Shown: piece by piece, positions 47,945 to 58,073 of the stretch
How positions within the stretch are numbered: the stretch's first letter is position 1
How the letters are laid out: each line of letters starts with the position of its first letter
Assembly (NCBI GenBank): GCA_028287285.1
Contig: JAQBPY010000065.1
Span: forward strand, 1-64,000
Reading direction: 5' to 3'
Source of the DNA: Gemmatimonadota bacterium
Lineage (GTDB): Bacteria > Gemmatimonadota > Gemmatimonadetes > Gemmatimonadales > Gemmatimonadaceae
Length of the DNA: 64,000 nucleotides
Notes under the pieces: generated by a model
What the model saw: the letters and a program-made list of their open reading frames with translations, nothing else
Told to the model about the DNA's origin: nothing
The model's database searches: none
Translations under genes and position numbers: made by a program

Positions 47945-49441
47945 TCAGTTGCTAGTAATACGTCCCGTCGGTCCCGAACCGTTGGTATCAATTTCGTCCA
48001 CGGGTGCACCTGGTTCCGTCGACATCAGCATCGTGGACGCAATCGCGTCCCTCACGGCGCCATAGACGTCGCGGGACGCCTGCCGCACGATACGCGCCAC
48101 CGCGCCGATCGCGGCGCCGACGACCCGAACAGGATCGAGCTCGGGCCCTCCGCCATCCGGATAGAGCGACGTCATGATGCGCGACCGTAACGAGATGGCG
48201 ATGGGCGTGGCGAACACGAGTGCGTTGAAGTGCGAATCGTAGTGGGTCCCCAGCCCCTCGATCAGCGACGCCGTGCGCGCGAAATACACGAGCTGACTCG
48301 GCAGGACGATGGGCCAGTCATACAATTCCGCCAATACTTCATTGGCGAGCAGCTCCACGCGCTCACGCGTTGTGGTCCTGCGGTTGGCAATGGAGAGCAG
48401 CGCGGCCGCAAGGTGACGAATGACACCGGGCTCTGCTCCCGTCGCGACCAGACCAAGCCGCTGAAAGCTGTCGGCCAGCGCATCCGGATTCTTTCGAATG
48501 GCCGCAAAGATCGCTGCCACGAGCTCGCGCCTCAGCTCCAACGGCACGCGGACCACCATGCCGAAGTCCAGCAGGATGATTCGTCCGTCGGCGGCGACAT
48601 GCACGTTCCCCGGATGCGGATCGGCATGAAAGAGCCCGTGCACGAGCATCATGCGTGCATACAGCTCCATCACCTCGCGGATGAGTTGCTCCGGCTGGAC
48701 GCGTCCCTCCGCGACCCAGTCGTCGAGGCGGTCGATGCGACGGCCCGGGCAATACTCGAGCACCAGCGCCCGCTGCCGAATCAAGGGAGTCACAACGTAG
48801 GGAATCCACACCGCGGCGTAGTCGGCGAAGTTCGCGCCGATCGCCGCCGCATGCGCCGCCTCCATCCGGAAATCGAGCTCCTCCGCCACACGAATCGCGA
48901 ACTCGTCGATCACCACCCGCACTCCCACCACGTGCGGATTGGGCCAGAACCGCTCGATCACGCGCACGATGCGCTTCGACGCCTTGATGTCCGCGGCGAC
49001 GAGCGCTTCGACGCCAGGCCGCAGGACCTTCACCACCACTTCCCTATTGTCATAGCGCGCGCGATGCACCTGTCCGAGCGACGCGGCAGCCAGCGGTGCA
49101 CGATCGAAGCGCTCGAACAGCTCCTGCGCACTCGTGCCGTACTCCTCGCAAATGATCCGCTCGACTTCTTCCACCGGAATGGTGGGAACCTGATCGGTGA
49201 GCGTCGTCAATGCCTTTGCATAAACCGGCGCGAGCAGATCGGACCGTCCGGCAAACAACTGCGCACCCTTCACGAACGATGGGCCGAGATCGGACAGCGC
49301 CTTGATCAGACGCGCCGCACGGCGCGCGTGATCGGCCTCGCTTCGGAACGCCGGCGGGCCGAAAAAGAACCAGCGCCGATAATCTCGCCAGAAAGCAAGC
49401 GCGAGCGGCAACAACCGGTAGACGATGACGAGGAGACGCAT
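47945..49441 (-). CDS. ABC1 kinase / AarF/UbiB family protein
   Basis: ORF 498 aa; LGPSFVKGAQLFAGRSDLL, PLAAASLGQVHRARY, VHGLFHADPHPGNVHVAADGRIILLDFGMV. Confidence 0.93.
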   Translation of the reverse strand: MRLLVIVYRLLPLALAFWRDYRRWFFFGPPAFRSEADHARRAARLIKALSDLGPSFVKGAQLFAGRSDLLAPVYAKALTTLTDQVPTIPVEEVERIICEEYGTSAQELFERFDRAPLAAASLGQVHRARYDNREVVVKVLRPGVEALVAADIKASKRIVRVIERFWPNPHVVGVRVVIDEFAIRVAEELDFRMEAAHAAAIGANFADYAAVWIPYVVTPLIRQRALVLEYCPGRRIDRLDDWVAEGRVQPEQLIREVMELYARMMLVHGLFHADPHPGNVHVAADGRIILLDFGMVVRVPLELRRELVAAIFAAIRKNPDALADSFQRLGLVATGAEPGVIRHLAAALLSIANRRTTTRERVELLANEVLAELYDWPIVLPSQLVYFARTASLIEGLGTHYDSHFNALVFATPIAISLRSRIMTSLYPDGGGPELDPVRVVGAAIGAVARIVRQASRDVYGAVRDAIASTMLMSTEPGAPVDEIDTNGSGPTGRITSN

Positions 49442-49450
49442 GGGCCGCGC

Positions 49451-50584
49451 TCAGCGCGCGCGCATCTCATCCGGGTCGACGCCCTGGGAACGACACCACT
49501 CCGCGTACGCCTGCGGCATGATCTCGGATGGCGTGATCTCGCTCCGCCCTCCCCAGAACACATTGGTGTATGACACGGGAATGCCAGCCTCCTCGAGGTG
49601 CCGGTCAATGGCGGCCTTGTGCTCGAGGACGGTGTTCTTTTCGGTGCCATGTGCGACAGCCATGATGTTCACATGCGCGAATTCCGGACCGCCTTCGCGC
49701 CAGTATGCGTGCGTGATGATGTGGTGTCGCCCCACTTCGCGGCCGGCGTCGATCTCGCGCCCCTGTGGCACGCGCCAATGGAAGAGCGCGTTGTAGCGGG
49801 TCACGCGCTCACCGGTAGCCGACGGTTTCACATGTTCCAGAAATGTCGAGAAACGGCCAATCACTCCTCGCGCGGCGAGCCCGCTGGCAACCGCCAGAAA
49901 GTCCTCGTATGAAACGCCCGCCAGCGCCGCACGCTGTCGCCAGGGCTCCGCACGAACCTCGTCTACCGCGAACTCCTGCTTCAACGGACCGAGCACCCGC
50001 CACTCCAGTTCGGAGAGCGCTGCAATGTTCGTGTCGAACACCACACCGAGCTCCTCGCTGCGGCTTCCGGCCGCCATTCCCTTTCTCCGGACGTGCCCGA
50101 CGCCCAGCGCGAACAGCCGCTTTGCCGGCATGATGCGAAATGCCGTGGCGCCAATCCTGTCTGCGAGCAGCTCACAGTGCCGCTGCATGGAGAAGCCCTG
50201 CGGAACCTTCAGCGTCGTCCACAATCTGTACACGGAGCCCGGCGTGTCCGCGTCGGTGGACCGGATCACGATGTGTCCCGAGAACGGATCGCACTGCGAC
50301 AGAAACTCGAAGCCTTCATCGAGCCGCTCTGCCGGAACGCGCCACGCGACCAGCGCGCCGGGCGCAAGGTTCGTCGCCATGAGCGTCTGGCGAATGCGCC
50401 GTATCACACCCGCTTCGAGCATTGCCCGAAGCCGCTCGATCACCGTATCGAGCGGTAACGCAGCCGTACGAGCGATTTCGGAAAATGGATCTTCGAGAAA
50501 ACCTGCGATCCGGTCTTCACTGACGGCGAGGATCCGCGCGTTGACTTCGTCGGTGATGTCGGTTGGAATTGACGGCGCATTCAT
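49451..50584 (-). CDS. Two-module Lrp/AsnC-like protein resembling fused AhbA/AhbB siroheme decarboxylase
   Basis: 377 aa with two HTH+AsnC-like halves (EDPFSEIARTAALPLDTVIERLRAMLEAGVIRRIRQTL and AALAGVSYEDFLAVASGLAARGVIGRFSTFLEH); HEKxx-like heme-binding context not verified. Confidence 0.7.
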   Translation of the reverse strand: MNAPSIPTDITDEVNARILAVSEDRIAGFLEDPFSEIARTAALPLDTVIERLRAMLEAGVIRRIRQTLMATNLAPGALVAWRVPAERLDEGFEFLSQCDPFSGHIVIRSTDADTPGSVYRLWTTLKVPQGFSMQRHCELLADRIGATAFRIMPAKRLFALGVGHVRRKGMAAGSRSEELGVVFDTNIAALSELEWRVLGPLKQEFAVDEVRAEPWRQRAALAGVSYEDFLAVASGLAARGVIGRFSTFLEHVKPSATGERVTRYNALFHWRVPQGREIDAGREVGRHHIITHAYWREGGPEFAHVNIMAVAHGTEKNTVLEHKAAIDRHLEEAGIPVSYTNVFWGGRSEITPSEIMPQAYAEWCRSQGVDPDEMRAR

Positions 50585-50643
50585 GCGCTGAAAGCTAACT
50601 GGGCATGCAGCAGTCAGCGCGCGCTGGAAGGCCCGCCGCTCGT

Positions 50644-50943
50644 TCAGTAGCCAGGCAGCTTGTTCCTGATGTCGCGAACGCCCGCCGCCACGCCAGTTCC
50701 AACCGCCAGTCCGAGCGTGAGTGCAGTGCCGAACCCGACAATCGATCCGATAATCGGAATTACGCCGAGCAGCGAAACGACCGGAAGGGAAATGACCGCG
50801 GCACCGATGCCGGCGATGAACGGGGCAATCGTGGATTGCACCGCATCAACGTAGCGAAGCCGGCGCGTGACGAAGTTGCGCGCCTGCGCATAGGCGAGAA
50901 TCGCGAGTACGGTGGAGGCGGCGAAGCTCAGAATCATCCACAT
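50644..50943 (-). CDS. small DUF4126-like membrane protein
   Basis: Start trimmed to MWMILSFAASTVLAILAYAQ; Gly/Ala-rich TM segments. Confidence 0.5.
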   Translation of the reverse strand: MWMILSFAASTVLAILAYAQARNFVTRRLRYVDAVQSTIAPFIAGIGAAVISLPVVSLLGVIPIIGSIVGFGTALTLGLAVGTGVAAGVRDIRNKLPGY

Positions 50944-51071
50944 TGGAAACCTCAGTCTGTTCGGGACAATGATCCATACGGTGAACCATCGCATTCGGTT
51001 TCGCCACCGCGCTGGCTCACCCAATTCCGATCGCATAACTTCCCAGCCGACCTCAACCCACGCGATGACGT

Positions 51072-51386
51072 ATGATCACGCTCCGTGTCACGCGCCACGA
51101 CCGCAACGAGCAGTTGCTCGCCGAATGTATGAGCTCCGTTATTCCGGCGCGCGGCGAAGTCCTCCAGCTGGATACCGTTGAAGGCGACGGCTCCATGAGC
51201 CGCCCCAGCACCATGTGGCGAATCATCGCCGTCACCATGCATGTGCCTTCGATAAAGTCGGCTACGCCCCTGGTGGGCGAGCCGCTGCGCGTCAGGACGG
51301 TCGAGGTCAGCGTTCTCCCCGATGTCTCGCTCCTGCCCGCGCTGCATCACGCCGCAGAGGAAGTGCTTGCGGAGTCACGCATGTGA
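51072..51386 (+). CDS. hypothetical protein
   Basis: 104 aa ORF with coding-like composition upstream of the kinase gene. Confidence 0.45.
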   Translation: MITLRVTRHDRNEQLLAECMSSVIPARGEVLQLDTVEGDGSMSRPSTMWRIIAVTMHVPSIKSATPLVGEPLRVRTVEVSVLPDVSLLPALHHAAEEVLAESRM

Positions 51387-51439
51387 TCCGGTTCGGTCAC
51401 ATACTCTCCCGGCTGGCGTCGCCAGCGTAGATTACAGGA

Positions 51440-53272
51440 GTGAATCGTACGTCCAATTCCCTGAGCCATTCCCTGCGCGGAGACACGGAACGCCCCCTGC
51501 GCGCCTCCGGCGAGATCCATCGTGTCTCGTATGCATTGCCGGAGCACCTGGCGGAGTGGCAGCTGCCACCGGGCTGGCATTGGGGCTCCGAGGGACTCTG
51601 GCATCAGCACCGTCACTTCCAGGAAGTGATCGACGCGCTGGGGCGCTCCCTGTCGCTCGTGAGCGCGCCGGACACGGGGCATGCAGGTTGGCTCGAAGCC
51701 GAAGCACGTGCCCTGGCACATCGCAACCACCCCGCCGTACCCACCACCTATCACTACTGGGCCAGCTTCGCCGACAGCCGCCGCGGTCCCGGCTACCTGC
51801 GGCGCTGGATCGCCGGAGAAACGGTCGGAGCGCGTCTGTCACGCGCGGGTGCCGAAGACGTGCCCGCCGTACTGCGCGTCATGCGCGAGATCGGCTCCAC
51901 GCTGTCGTACCTGCACGATGCGGGCAGCGTGCACGGCGCCGTTTCCGTACACAATGTCTGGACCACCCCCATGGGCCGCCTGTGGCTGCTGGGCTGGCAA
52001 TGGGCCGTCCCCATCGCGTCGGTGCCCAGCGACCTCTCACCCGATACAACGGGCATGCCCCTTCCACCCGAGTGGGGCGACGGCTGGCAGCCATCATTCA
52101 TGAGCGACCAGTGGCAGCTCGGCGCACTATGTTTTCATGCGCTAACAGGCGAGGCTCCGCCGCGCGACAACATCCCCCCCGTTTCGCTCGTGCGGCCAGA
52201 CGTGCCGCCCTCCGTCTCCAATGTGCTGGATCGCGCCTTACAGCTTGACCCTGCCAAACGCTTCGGCTCCGTTGCCGCAATGGTGCGCGCCATGGATCGC
52301 GTGCTCGGAAGCCGCACTGTCCTCACACTGAGTGGCGAGACGACGGCTGCGTCGCGCGAGTCTCCGGAAGTTCGGCTGCGTTGGGCCCTTGCGGACGACT
52401 ACGAGGTGCTCGCCCCCCTCGGTGCAGGCACGTTCGGATCGGTGTGGCGCGTGCGCGATCTCTCCCTCGGCCGCGAAGTCGCGCTCAAGCTGCTCCATCA
52501 GCACGTGGCTCGCGATGAGCGCGCCGTCGGGCGATTTCGTCGCGAAGCACGACTCGCTGCGCAGCTCGCGCATCCATCCATCGTTCCCATCTATGACTGG
52601 GACAGCCGCGGCGACGTCGCCTGGTACACGATGGAATTGGCCGAAGGGGGCTCTGTCGCGGATCTCGTGGAGCGCGCCGGCGCCCGCCTGCTGGCCGAAG
52701 TCGCACCGCAAATCGACAACGTGTTGAGTGGGCTCGGTGCCGCCCATGCCATCGGTATCGTGCATCGCGACCTCAAACCCGAGAACATCCTCATCGACCG
52801 CTATCGTCGCTGGCGCATCGCGGATTTCGGTATCGCCAATCCGGCGGGCGAGGAAACCACGGGGGCATCGGGCACTCCCGCTTTTTCTCCCCCCGAACAG
52901 CTCCTCGGCGAGCCGCAGGAAGCCAGTGCCGACTGTTTTTCGCTTGCAGCCATCGTCGCGTTCGTGCTCACAGGAGAGCCGCCCTTTGGCGAGGCGGACA
53001 GCAAGACCATTCTCGCGCGGGAGCTTACCGGCCAGTTCGACGACTCACGTTTCGCGCCGGAAATCGCGCAGTGGCTCAGCGTGGGCCTCGCGGCGCAGCA
53101 GGAGAATCGTTTCGCTGATGCCGCGGTCATGCAGGAAACGTGGCGCATTGCGGCGGGCGCAGTACTCGAGCGCGAGCGCCGGGTGCCGTGGTGGAAACGA
53201 ATCTTCGGCAGCGAAGAGAGTGCCAGCGAAAGCTGGTGGCGCGAAGAAGGAGTCGCCTCTTCCACCCTTTAG
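51440..53272 (+). CDS. Serine/threonine protein kinase with N-terminal pseudokinase-like domain
   Basis: 610 aa; C-terminal LGAGTFGSVWRVRDLSLGREVALKLL, IVHRDLKPENILIDRYRRWRIADFGIA; N-terminal half kinase-like with VHGAVSVHNVWTTPMGRLWLLGWQW. Confidence 0.88.
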   Translation: MNRTSNSLSHSLRGDTERPLRASGEIHRVSYALPEHLAEWQLPPGWHWGSEGLWHQHRHFQEVIDALGRSLSLVSAPDTGHAGWLEAEARALAHRNHPAVPTTYHYWASFADSRRGPGYLRRWIAGETVGARLSRAGAEDVPAVLRVMREIGSTLSYLHDAGSVHGAVSVHNVWTTPMGRLWLLGWQWAVPIASVPSDLSPDTTGMPLPPEWGDGWQPSFMSDQWQLGALCFHALTGEAPPRDNIPPVSLVRPDVPPSVSNVLDRALQLDPAKRFGSVAAMVRAMDRVLGSRTVLTLSGETTAASRESPEVRLRWALADDYEVLAPLGAGTFGSVWRVRDLSLGREVALKLLHQHVARDERAVGRFRREARLAAQLAHPSIVPIYDWDSRGDVAWYTMELAEGGSVADLVERAGARLLAEVAPQIDNVLSGLGAAHAIGIVHRDLKPENILIDRYRRWRIADFGIANPAGEETTGASGTPAFSPPEQLLGEPQEASADCFSLAAIVAFVLTGEPPFGEADSKTILARELTGQFDDSRFAPEIAQWLSVGLAAQQENRFADAAVMQETWRIAAGAVLERERRVPWWKRIFGSEESASESWWREEGVASSTL

Positions 53273-56200
53273 GCTTTTTTCAGCTCCACGCGCACTACCG
53301 TCCCGGCGCCCGACGAGCTCTCGATCGACACGCTTCCGCCCCATCCATCCACCATGCGGCGCGTAATGGCGAGCCCGAGTCCGCTGCCACTGGTTCTGGT
53401 GGAGAAATGTGGCTCGAAAATCTTTGGAAGCACATCAGCTGCGATGCCGGCTCCGTCATCAGCCACGTCGATGCGCACGCGTTCTTCGGTGCTCTGAACC
53501 GTTGCCACCACCGTCTGCGCATTCGCGAGCCGGGCGTTCTCGAAGAGATTGAGCAGCACCTCACGCAGCTCGTCAGGCCGCGCCATCGCGTGGGGAATAT
53601 CTCCCATTACGATACAACGCCAGCTCACCTGCCCTTCACCCAACGTCTCCAGGGCGACGACGTCCTTCACGGTCGCCACGATATCCGTTGGAACGGCGGG
53701 CGCGCGCTGCTCGGGCCCACCACCATACCGGCTGAATGCGCGCGCGATCTCGTCGAGGCGGTCGATCTCGGTCAGGATGCGCGTCACGTTCTGGTCGAGC
53801 ACCTCCTCGAATTTCGGACGACCAAACGCGCGGCGGAGATGCTGCACGCCGAGCCGGATGGGTGTGAGCGGATTCTTGATCTCGTGCGCCACTTGTCGCG
53901 CCATCTCTCCCCATGCCAGGACGCGCTGAGCACGGGCGAGCTCGGTCACGTCATCGAGCGTCAACACTGCGCCGCCACGCGACAACCGCGTGAACTGCCC
54001 GCGCAGCGTTCGTCCGTCACGCACCAGATCGAATCCGTCGAATTCCTGCGAGCCGGCCAGGAAGCCGGCCAATCTGGTCGCTACGGCGGGAAGCGAGATG
54101 GAGCCCACCCCATCCCCGGCGGCCGGCACGCTTCCGAGCAGCGCTTCAGCGCGCGGGTTGGCCAGAATTACCCGTCCGTTTTCATCCACCGCGATCACAC
54201 CGCTGGCCACGGTCCGCAGCACGGCGTCAGTTCTCCGCTGCGCTTCCACCAGCGCCGCCCGACTCTCGCCAAGGTCACGTGCCATGGCGCGAAACGCCGT
54301 GAAGACGGGAAGAAATTCGCTGGACGCCCGCCCGTCAAAGGGGAGATCGCTTTCGCCGCGCGCGACGGCGCGAGCCGCTGAGCGCAGTGCGCTGATGGGA
54401 CGCGCAAGTTGCCGCGCCGCGATGGCGCTCAACCAGAGCGCGGCCGTGGCGCCAAGCGCCGTCGCGAACAGCACGAGCACGCCAAGGTCCCGGCGACGGC
54501 GATCGAGGAGGAAATCGTCGACGCGCGCGGGTGCCGCGAGCACAGACCGGCCTCCCCTGCCCGGAAGCACGCGATAGCCCATCATGCCGGTGGCACCGTC
54601 GAGTGGCTCGGCCTTCGTCGCCCCCAACTCCTCCGCAGCCGTCAACTCCACGGCCACCTCGGGGCGCAGCAGACGTCCCATGGGAATGAGATCGGCAAAG
54701 AGTGAATCGCTGGCGTCAACGAGCACGCCCGACTGGTACAGCAGCAGCTTGGTATCGAGACGGCGGCTTTCCCCTGCCAGCCCGCTGCCCGGGTTGAAGG
54801 CGCGCATGGTCTCGGTGACGAGCAGCCGGCGCGACGCCTGCGCATCGTCGAACAGCTGCTGCCACGACCACACCGCAAAGGCCGCCGCAGGCACGAGAAA
54901 GAACAGGAACAGCGCCACCGAGAGCTGCGCGCGGTAGCTGCGAATGCGGCGGCGGCGCAGCCGCAACCAACGGCCGACACGCCCATCGGTGGAGGCGCCG
55001 ACCAGCCAGACCAGCCACACGACGCCAAGGTTGACGATGACCAGCAGTCCTCCACGCGGCAGGAGGGAATCGAGCCGGCGAAGGTCCACTTCGAGGTGGG
55101 CGCGGGCCGGGCCGCCCGCCCCATTCACGGGCCAATCGCCGTGCAGCTCGTTCCCTTCGCGACGCCATCGCGTGGACGACCCCGCCTCGAAGGTGTCGGA
55201 GATTACCTGCACGGTGTACGGAGGCTCATTGCCCTCCTGGCCGGCGAGCCCATACCAGCGGGCATAGGCGTCCGTGCCGATCAGCCTGGTTCGGGGCGCG
55301 ATGACGATGGTGACAACTCCGCCACGCATGGGAACCGCAACGATGTGTACGCCGTATACACCAGCTTTCGCGGTTGACACCACCCGCTGTCCGGTCGCCA
55401 TCGCGCTATCGGCGGCTTGGCTCACGTCGCGAAATGGAAAGCCAAACGGTGCGGAGCCGAAGTGTGCGATTTGCTGGTCGTAGGACCAGGCATAGAGCGC
55501 AACCGGATACCCAGCCGACGCCAGGTCCGAGGTGACATAGCGCTCGAGGAGTGCTTGGACGGTACGCGGGATGTCCTCGCCCTGCATGGACCGCGCGAGA
55601 CGCTGGCCCAGCGTGTCGGCATAGGCGTCCGGTGCCGACAGACCGCGCGCGTCGCGTTCCGCAAGCTCCACGCGGCCGCGTGATTCGCTACCCCATACCA
55701 CCGTGGTGGAGGCGAGGGCAGCAACCGTGGCACACGCGAGGAGCGTGCGGTGGGAGGGCCGAGAGAGCACGACTGCGGCAACAGCCGCTGCCCATATGAG
55801 ACTGAACCACTGCGGCCATTGGCCCGGCGCTTCCCAGATGATGGGCGCGATGATCGCACCCACCAGGGCGAGTGCCGGACCCGTCATGATGGGCGCGCCC
55901 CTGCGTGCACCGAGGGCTCGGCGTCCCGCCCAGGTGGCCAGCGCGAGAAGCGCCGTGGCCGCGAGGCACAGCGGAATGGTCCAGATGATCCAGAGACCAC
56001 CCCCTGCCCCCTCGGTCGCCGGAGCAATTCCTCGCGAGAGTGACCTGATGGCAAACGGGCCGATCACAATTGTGATGGCCGCTACGGCGCCCGCCAGCAG
56101 CCGCGGCATCCGTGCGCCGACCCGCCGGACCGCGAGCAGCACGAGAAGCACGGCGATGGCGGACGTGAGTGCCAGTGCGCCGGCATTCGCCGTATAGGCG

Positions 56201-57186
56201 TGACCTGCCGGGTAGAAGTAGACCGAGGCATCGAATAACCGCGATCGCGTGGAGAACTCGCTTAGCGGCACGAGGGCAAGGCAGCGCAGGACGACGAGCG
56301 CCCCCGCGACCACGGCGAGATCGCTCGTCCCGGAGCCTGCCACACCCACCAGAAAAGCGATCAGTGCCACGAGGAGTGCAATACCGGCCCGCACCCGCGC
56401 GCGCTCGAGCAGCCGGAAGCGCACCTCACCGGGCGAGGGAACAATGGCGCGCGCAACAAAAAGCGGACGTCCTTCGTCGACGTACTGCAACTCGTCCGCG
56501 TTCAGGATTCCGCTGGGCGGCGCGAACAGAAAGCCCTCGGTGATCTCGTCGGACGCCAGGCGCTGCGCGAGGCCACGGGTGAGCCGGTCTGCCGGCGATG
56601 CGGCGTACAGCAGCGCAAAGACTACGGTGCGAACCTGCGCACTGTCGCTGGCGACATACACTGTCAGGCCAAACGGCGACGCAACGATCCCGCTCGTTCC
56701 CAGCAGGCGGCCAGGGTCTGCGTGGAGCGTACCCGCCCACGCAATGAGCGTGTCGCCGTGCAGCACGAGCACACCCCGATGCTCCACGTCGCCCACGAGG
56801 CGTTCCAGCTGACTGACTGCCTCGCGCGAGCTGGCGGGAAGGGTGCGCGCCCTTCGCGCAACGTCGCGCAGCGTCCGCAGCTCTTCATCTACACGGTTCT
56901 GCAGGCGGCTGCGCTGCGCGGCGGCCTCTTCGCTGCCCACTTCGGCGGGCGACCGCGAAAAGCGCGCGAGGCGCGTCTGCGCGCGTCCTCCCACGGCACA
57001 GATACCGGCCAGGGCGAGCAATGCCGCCATCAGGGGAATTCGGCCCGTGCGCCCTGGCTGCGCCTTCAGGACAATCGCGCCGGCAAGAGTAGCAATCAGG
57101 CAGACCGCGAGATAACCTACCCATGGCTCGGCGAGCCACGCGCTCGCGGCAAGGAGCGCCACGGCAACTGCCGCCGGCGCGAGCAT
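53269..57186 (-). CDS. large multi-TM sensor histidine kinase (HAMP-PAS-HisKA-HATPase, NtrY-like)
   Basis: 1305 aa; MARQVAHEIKNPLTPIRLGVQHL, LREVLLNLFENARLANAQ, VADDGAGIAADVLPKIFEPHFSTRTSGSGLGLAITRRMV. Confidence 0.92.
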   Translation of the reverse strand: MLAPAAVAVALLAASAWLAEPWVGYLAVCLIATLAGAIVLKAQPGRTGRIPLMAALLALAGICAVGGRAQTRLARFSRSPAEVGSEEAAAQRSRLQNRVDEELRTLRDVARRARTLPASSREAVSQLERLVGDVEHRGVLVLHGDTLIAWAGTLHADPGRLLGTSGIVASPFGLTVYVASDSAQVRTVVFALLYAASPADRLTRGLAQRLASDEITEGFLFAPPSGILNADELQYVDEGRPLFVARAIVPSPGEVRFRLLERARVRAGIALLVALIAFLVGVAGSGTSDLAVVAGALVVLRCLALVPLSEFSTRSRLFDASVYFYPAGHAYTANAGALALTSAIAVLLVLLAVRRVGARMPRLLAGAVAAITIVIGPFAIRSLSRGIAPATEGAGGGLWIIWTIPLCLAATALLALATWAGRRALGARRGAPIMTGPALALVGAIIAPIIWEAPGQWPQWFSLIWAAAVAAVVLSRPSHRTLLACATVAALASTTVVWGSESRGRVELAERDARGLSAPDAYADTLGQRLARSMQGEDIPRTVQALLERYVTSDLASAGYPVALYAWSYDQQIAHFGSAPFGFPFRDVSQAADSAMATGQRVVSTAKAGVYGVHIVAVPMRGGVVTIVIAPRTRLIGTDAYARWYGLAGQEGNEPPYTVQVISDTFEAGSSTRWRREGNELHGDWPVNGAGGPARAHLEVDLRRLDSLLPRGGLLVIVNLGVVWLVWLVGASTDGRVGRWLRLRRRRIRSYRAQLSVALFLFFLVPAAAFAVWSWQQLFDDAQASRRLLVTETMRAFNPGSGLAGESRRLDTKLLLYQSGVLVDASDSLFADLIPMGRLLRPEVAVELTAAEELGATKAEPLDGATGMMGYRVLPGRGGRSVLAAPARVDDFLLDRRRRDLGVLVLFATALGATAALWLSAIAARQLARPISALRSAARAVARGESDLPFDGRASSEFLPVFTAFRAMARDLGESRAALVEAQRRTDAVLRTVASGVIAVDENGRVILANPRAEALLGSVPAAGDGVGSISLPAVATRLAGFLAGSQEFDGFDLVRDGRTLRGQFTRLSRGGAVLTLDDVTELARAQRVLAWGEMARQVAHEIKNPLTPIRLGVQHLRRAFGRPKFEEVLDQNVTRILTEIDRLDEIARAFSRYGGGPEQRAPAVPTDIVATVKDVVALETLGEGQVSWRCIVMGDIPHAMARPDELREVLLNLFENARLANAQTVVATVQSTEERVRIDVADDGAGIAADVLPKIFEPHFSTRTSGSGLGLAITRRMVDGWGGSVSIESSSGAGTVVRVELKKA

Positions 57187-57223
57187 CGCCCCCGGCCATG
57201 GCCGTTCTTTCGTGTCGTTCAGA

Positions 57224-57961
57224 ATGACCTACTCCTCGCCCGATGTGGCGACACCGCGCCGCATCAAGGAGATGCGGCCGGCAGAAATCGCCGACGCCAT
57301 CTCGCGGGATGCGAGGCTCATCGTGCCCGTGGGCACGTGCGAGCAGCATGGCCCCCACCTGCCGCTCGGTACCGACACGCTCATCGTGGAGCACCTGGCC
57401 GACGATCTCTCGGCGGAGTTCGGGATTCTCCGCGCGCCCACCATCGAGTACGGCGTCAACGTCGACACGGAACGCACCTTTGCGGGCAACGCGTCCGTTC
57501 GCAAGAAGACCTTGCACCGCATGCTCAACGACTTGATCGCCACCTGGGAGACCACCGGGATAAGGGAATTCATTCTACTCACGGCGCACGAACATGATCC
57601 GCACCAGGAGGCCCTCGCCACGGTGGTGACGACGAGTGCCCGGGTCCGCGTGGTTGATATTTTTGCCGTGGACGTACACGGATTTCTCGAGGGCCAGTCC
57701 GAGCCGATGCACGGCGACGTAGTCGATACCTCGCTGGTGCTGCATGTGGCGCCGGCGCTGGTTCGCATGGATCTCGCCGAAGACTATATGATGTCGCGCG
57801 ATGCGCTGCGGCGATACCGGCGCGGCTGGCTCCGCATTCCGAGCGACAGCAGCGGCTCCATCGGCCGCCCCACCCTTGCGACCGCGGCCAAGGGGGCGGC
57901 GATTTATGCCCACATCCGCGAAAAGGTTCGCGCGCGGGTATTTTTGACGCCGGGGGAATAG
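57224..57961 (+). CDS. creatininase family protein
   Basis: ORF 57212..57961; IVPVGTCEQHGPHLPLGTDTLIVEHLA, LTAHEHDPHQEAL, SGSIGRPTLATAAKGAAI. Confidence 0.9.
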   Translation: MTYSSPDVATPRRIKEMRPAEIADAISRDARLIVPVGTCEQHGPHLPLGTDTLIVEHLADDLSAEFGILRAPTIEYGVNVDTERTFAGNASVRKKTLHRMLNDLIATWETTGIREFILLTAHEHDPHQEALATVVTTSARVRVVDIFAVDVHGFLEGQSEPMHGDVVDTSLVLHVAPALVRMDLAEDYMMSRDALRRYRRGWLRIPSDSSGSIGRPTLATAAKGAAIYAHIREKVRARVFLTPGE

Positions 57962-58073
57962 TTACTGGTCCGATACTCTGATGGTCTGTTGGTCGGATTG
58001 TCTGACTGCTTGAAACCCACCTCCCCACCGTTCCGTAAGGCACGGTGACTCAACTCACAGGACTTCCTCACCA

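Noticed and set aside
48230-49573. 447-aa + strand ORF
   Set aside because: Antisense shadow of the ABC1/UbiB gene; no domain-like sequence.
53140-54381. 413-aa + strand ORF
   Set aside because: Overlaps the Ser/Thr kinase end and the histidine kinase in other frames; antisense shadow.
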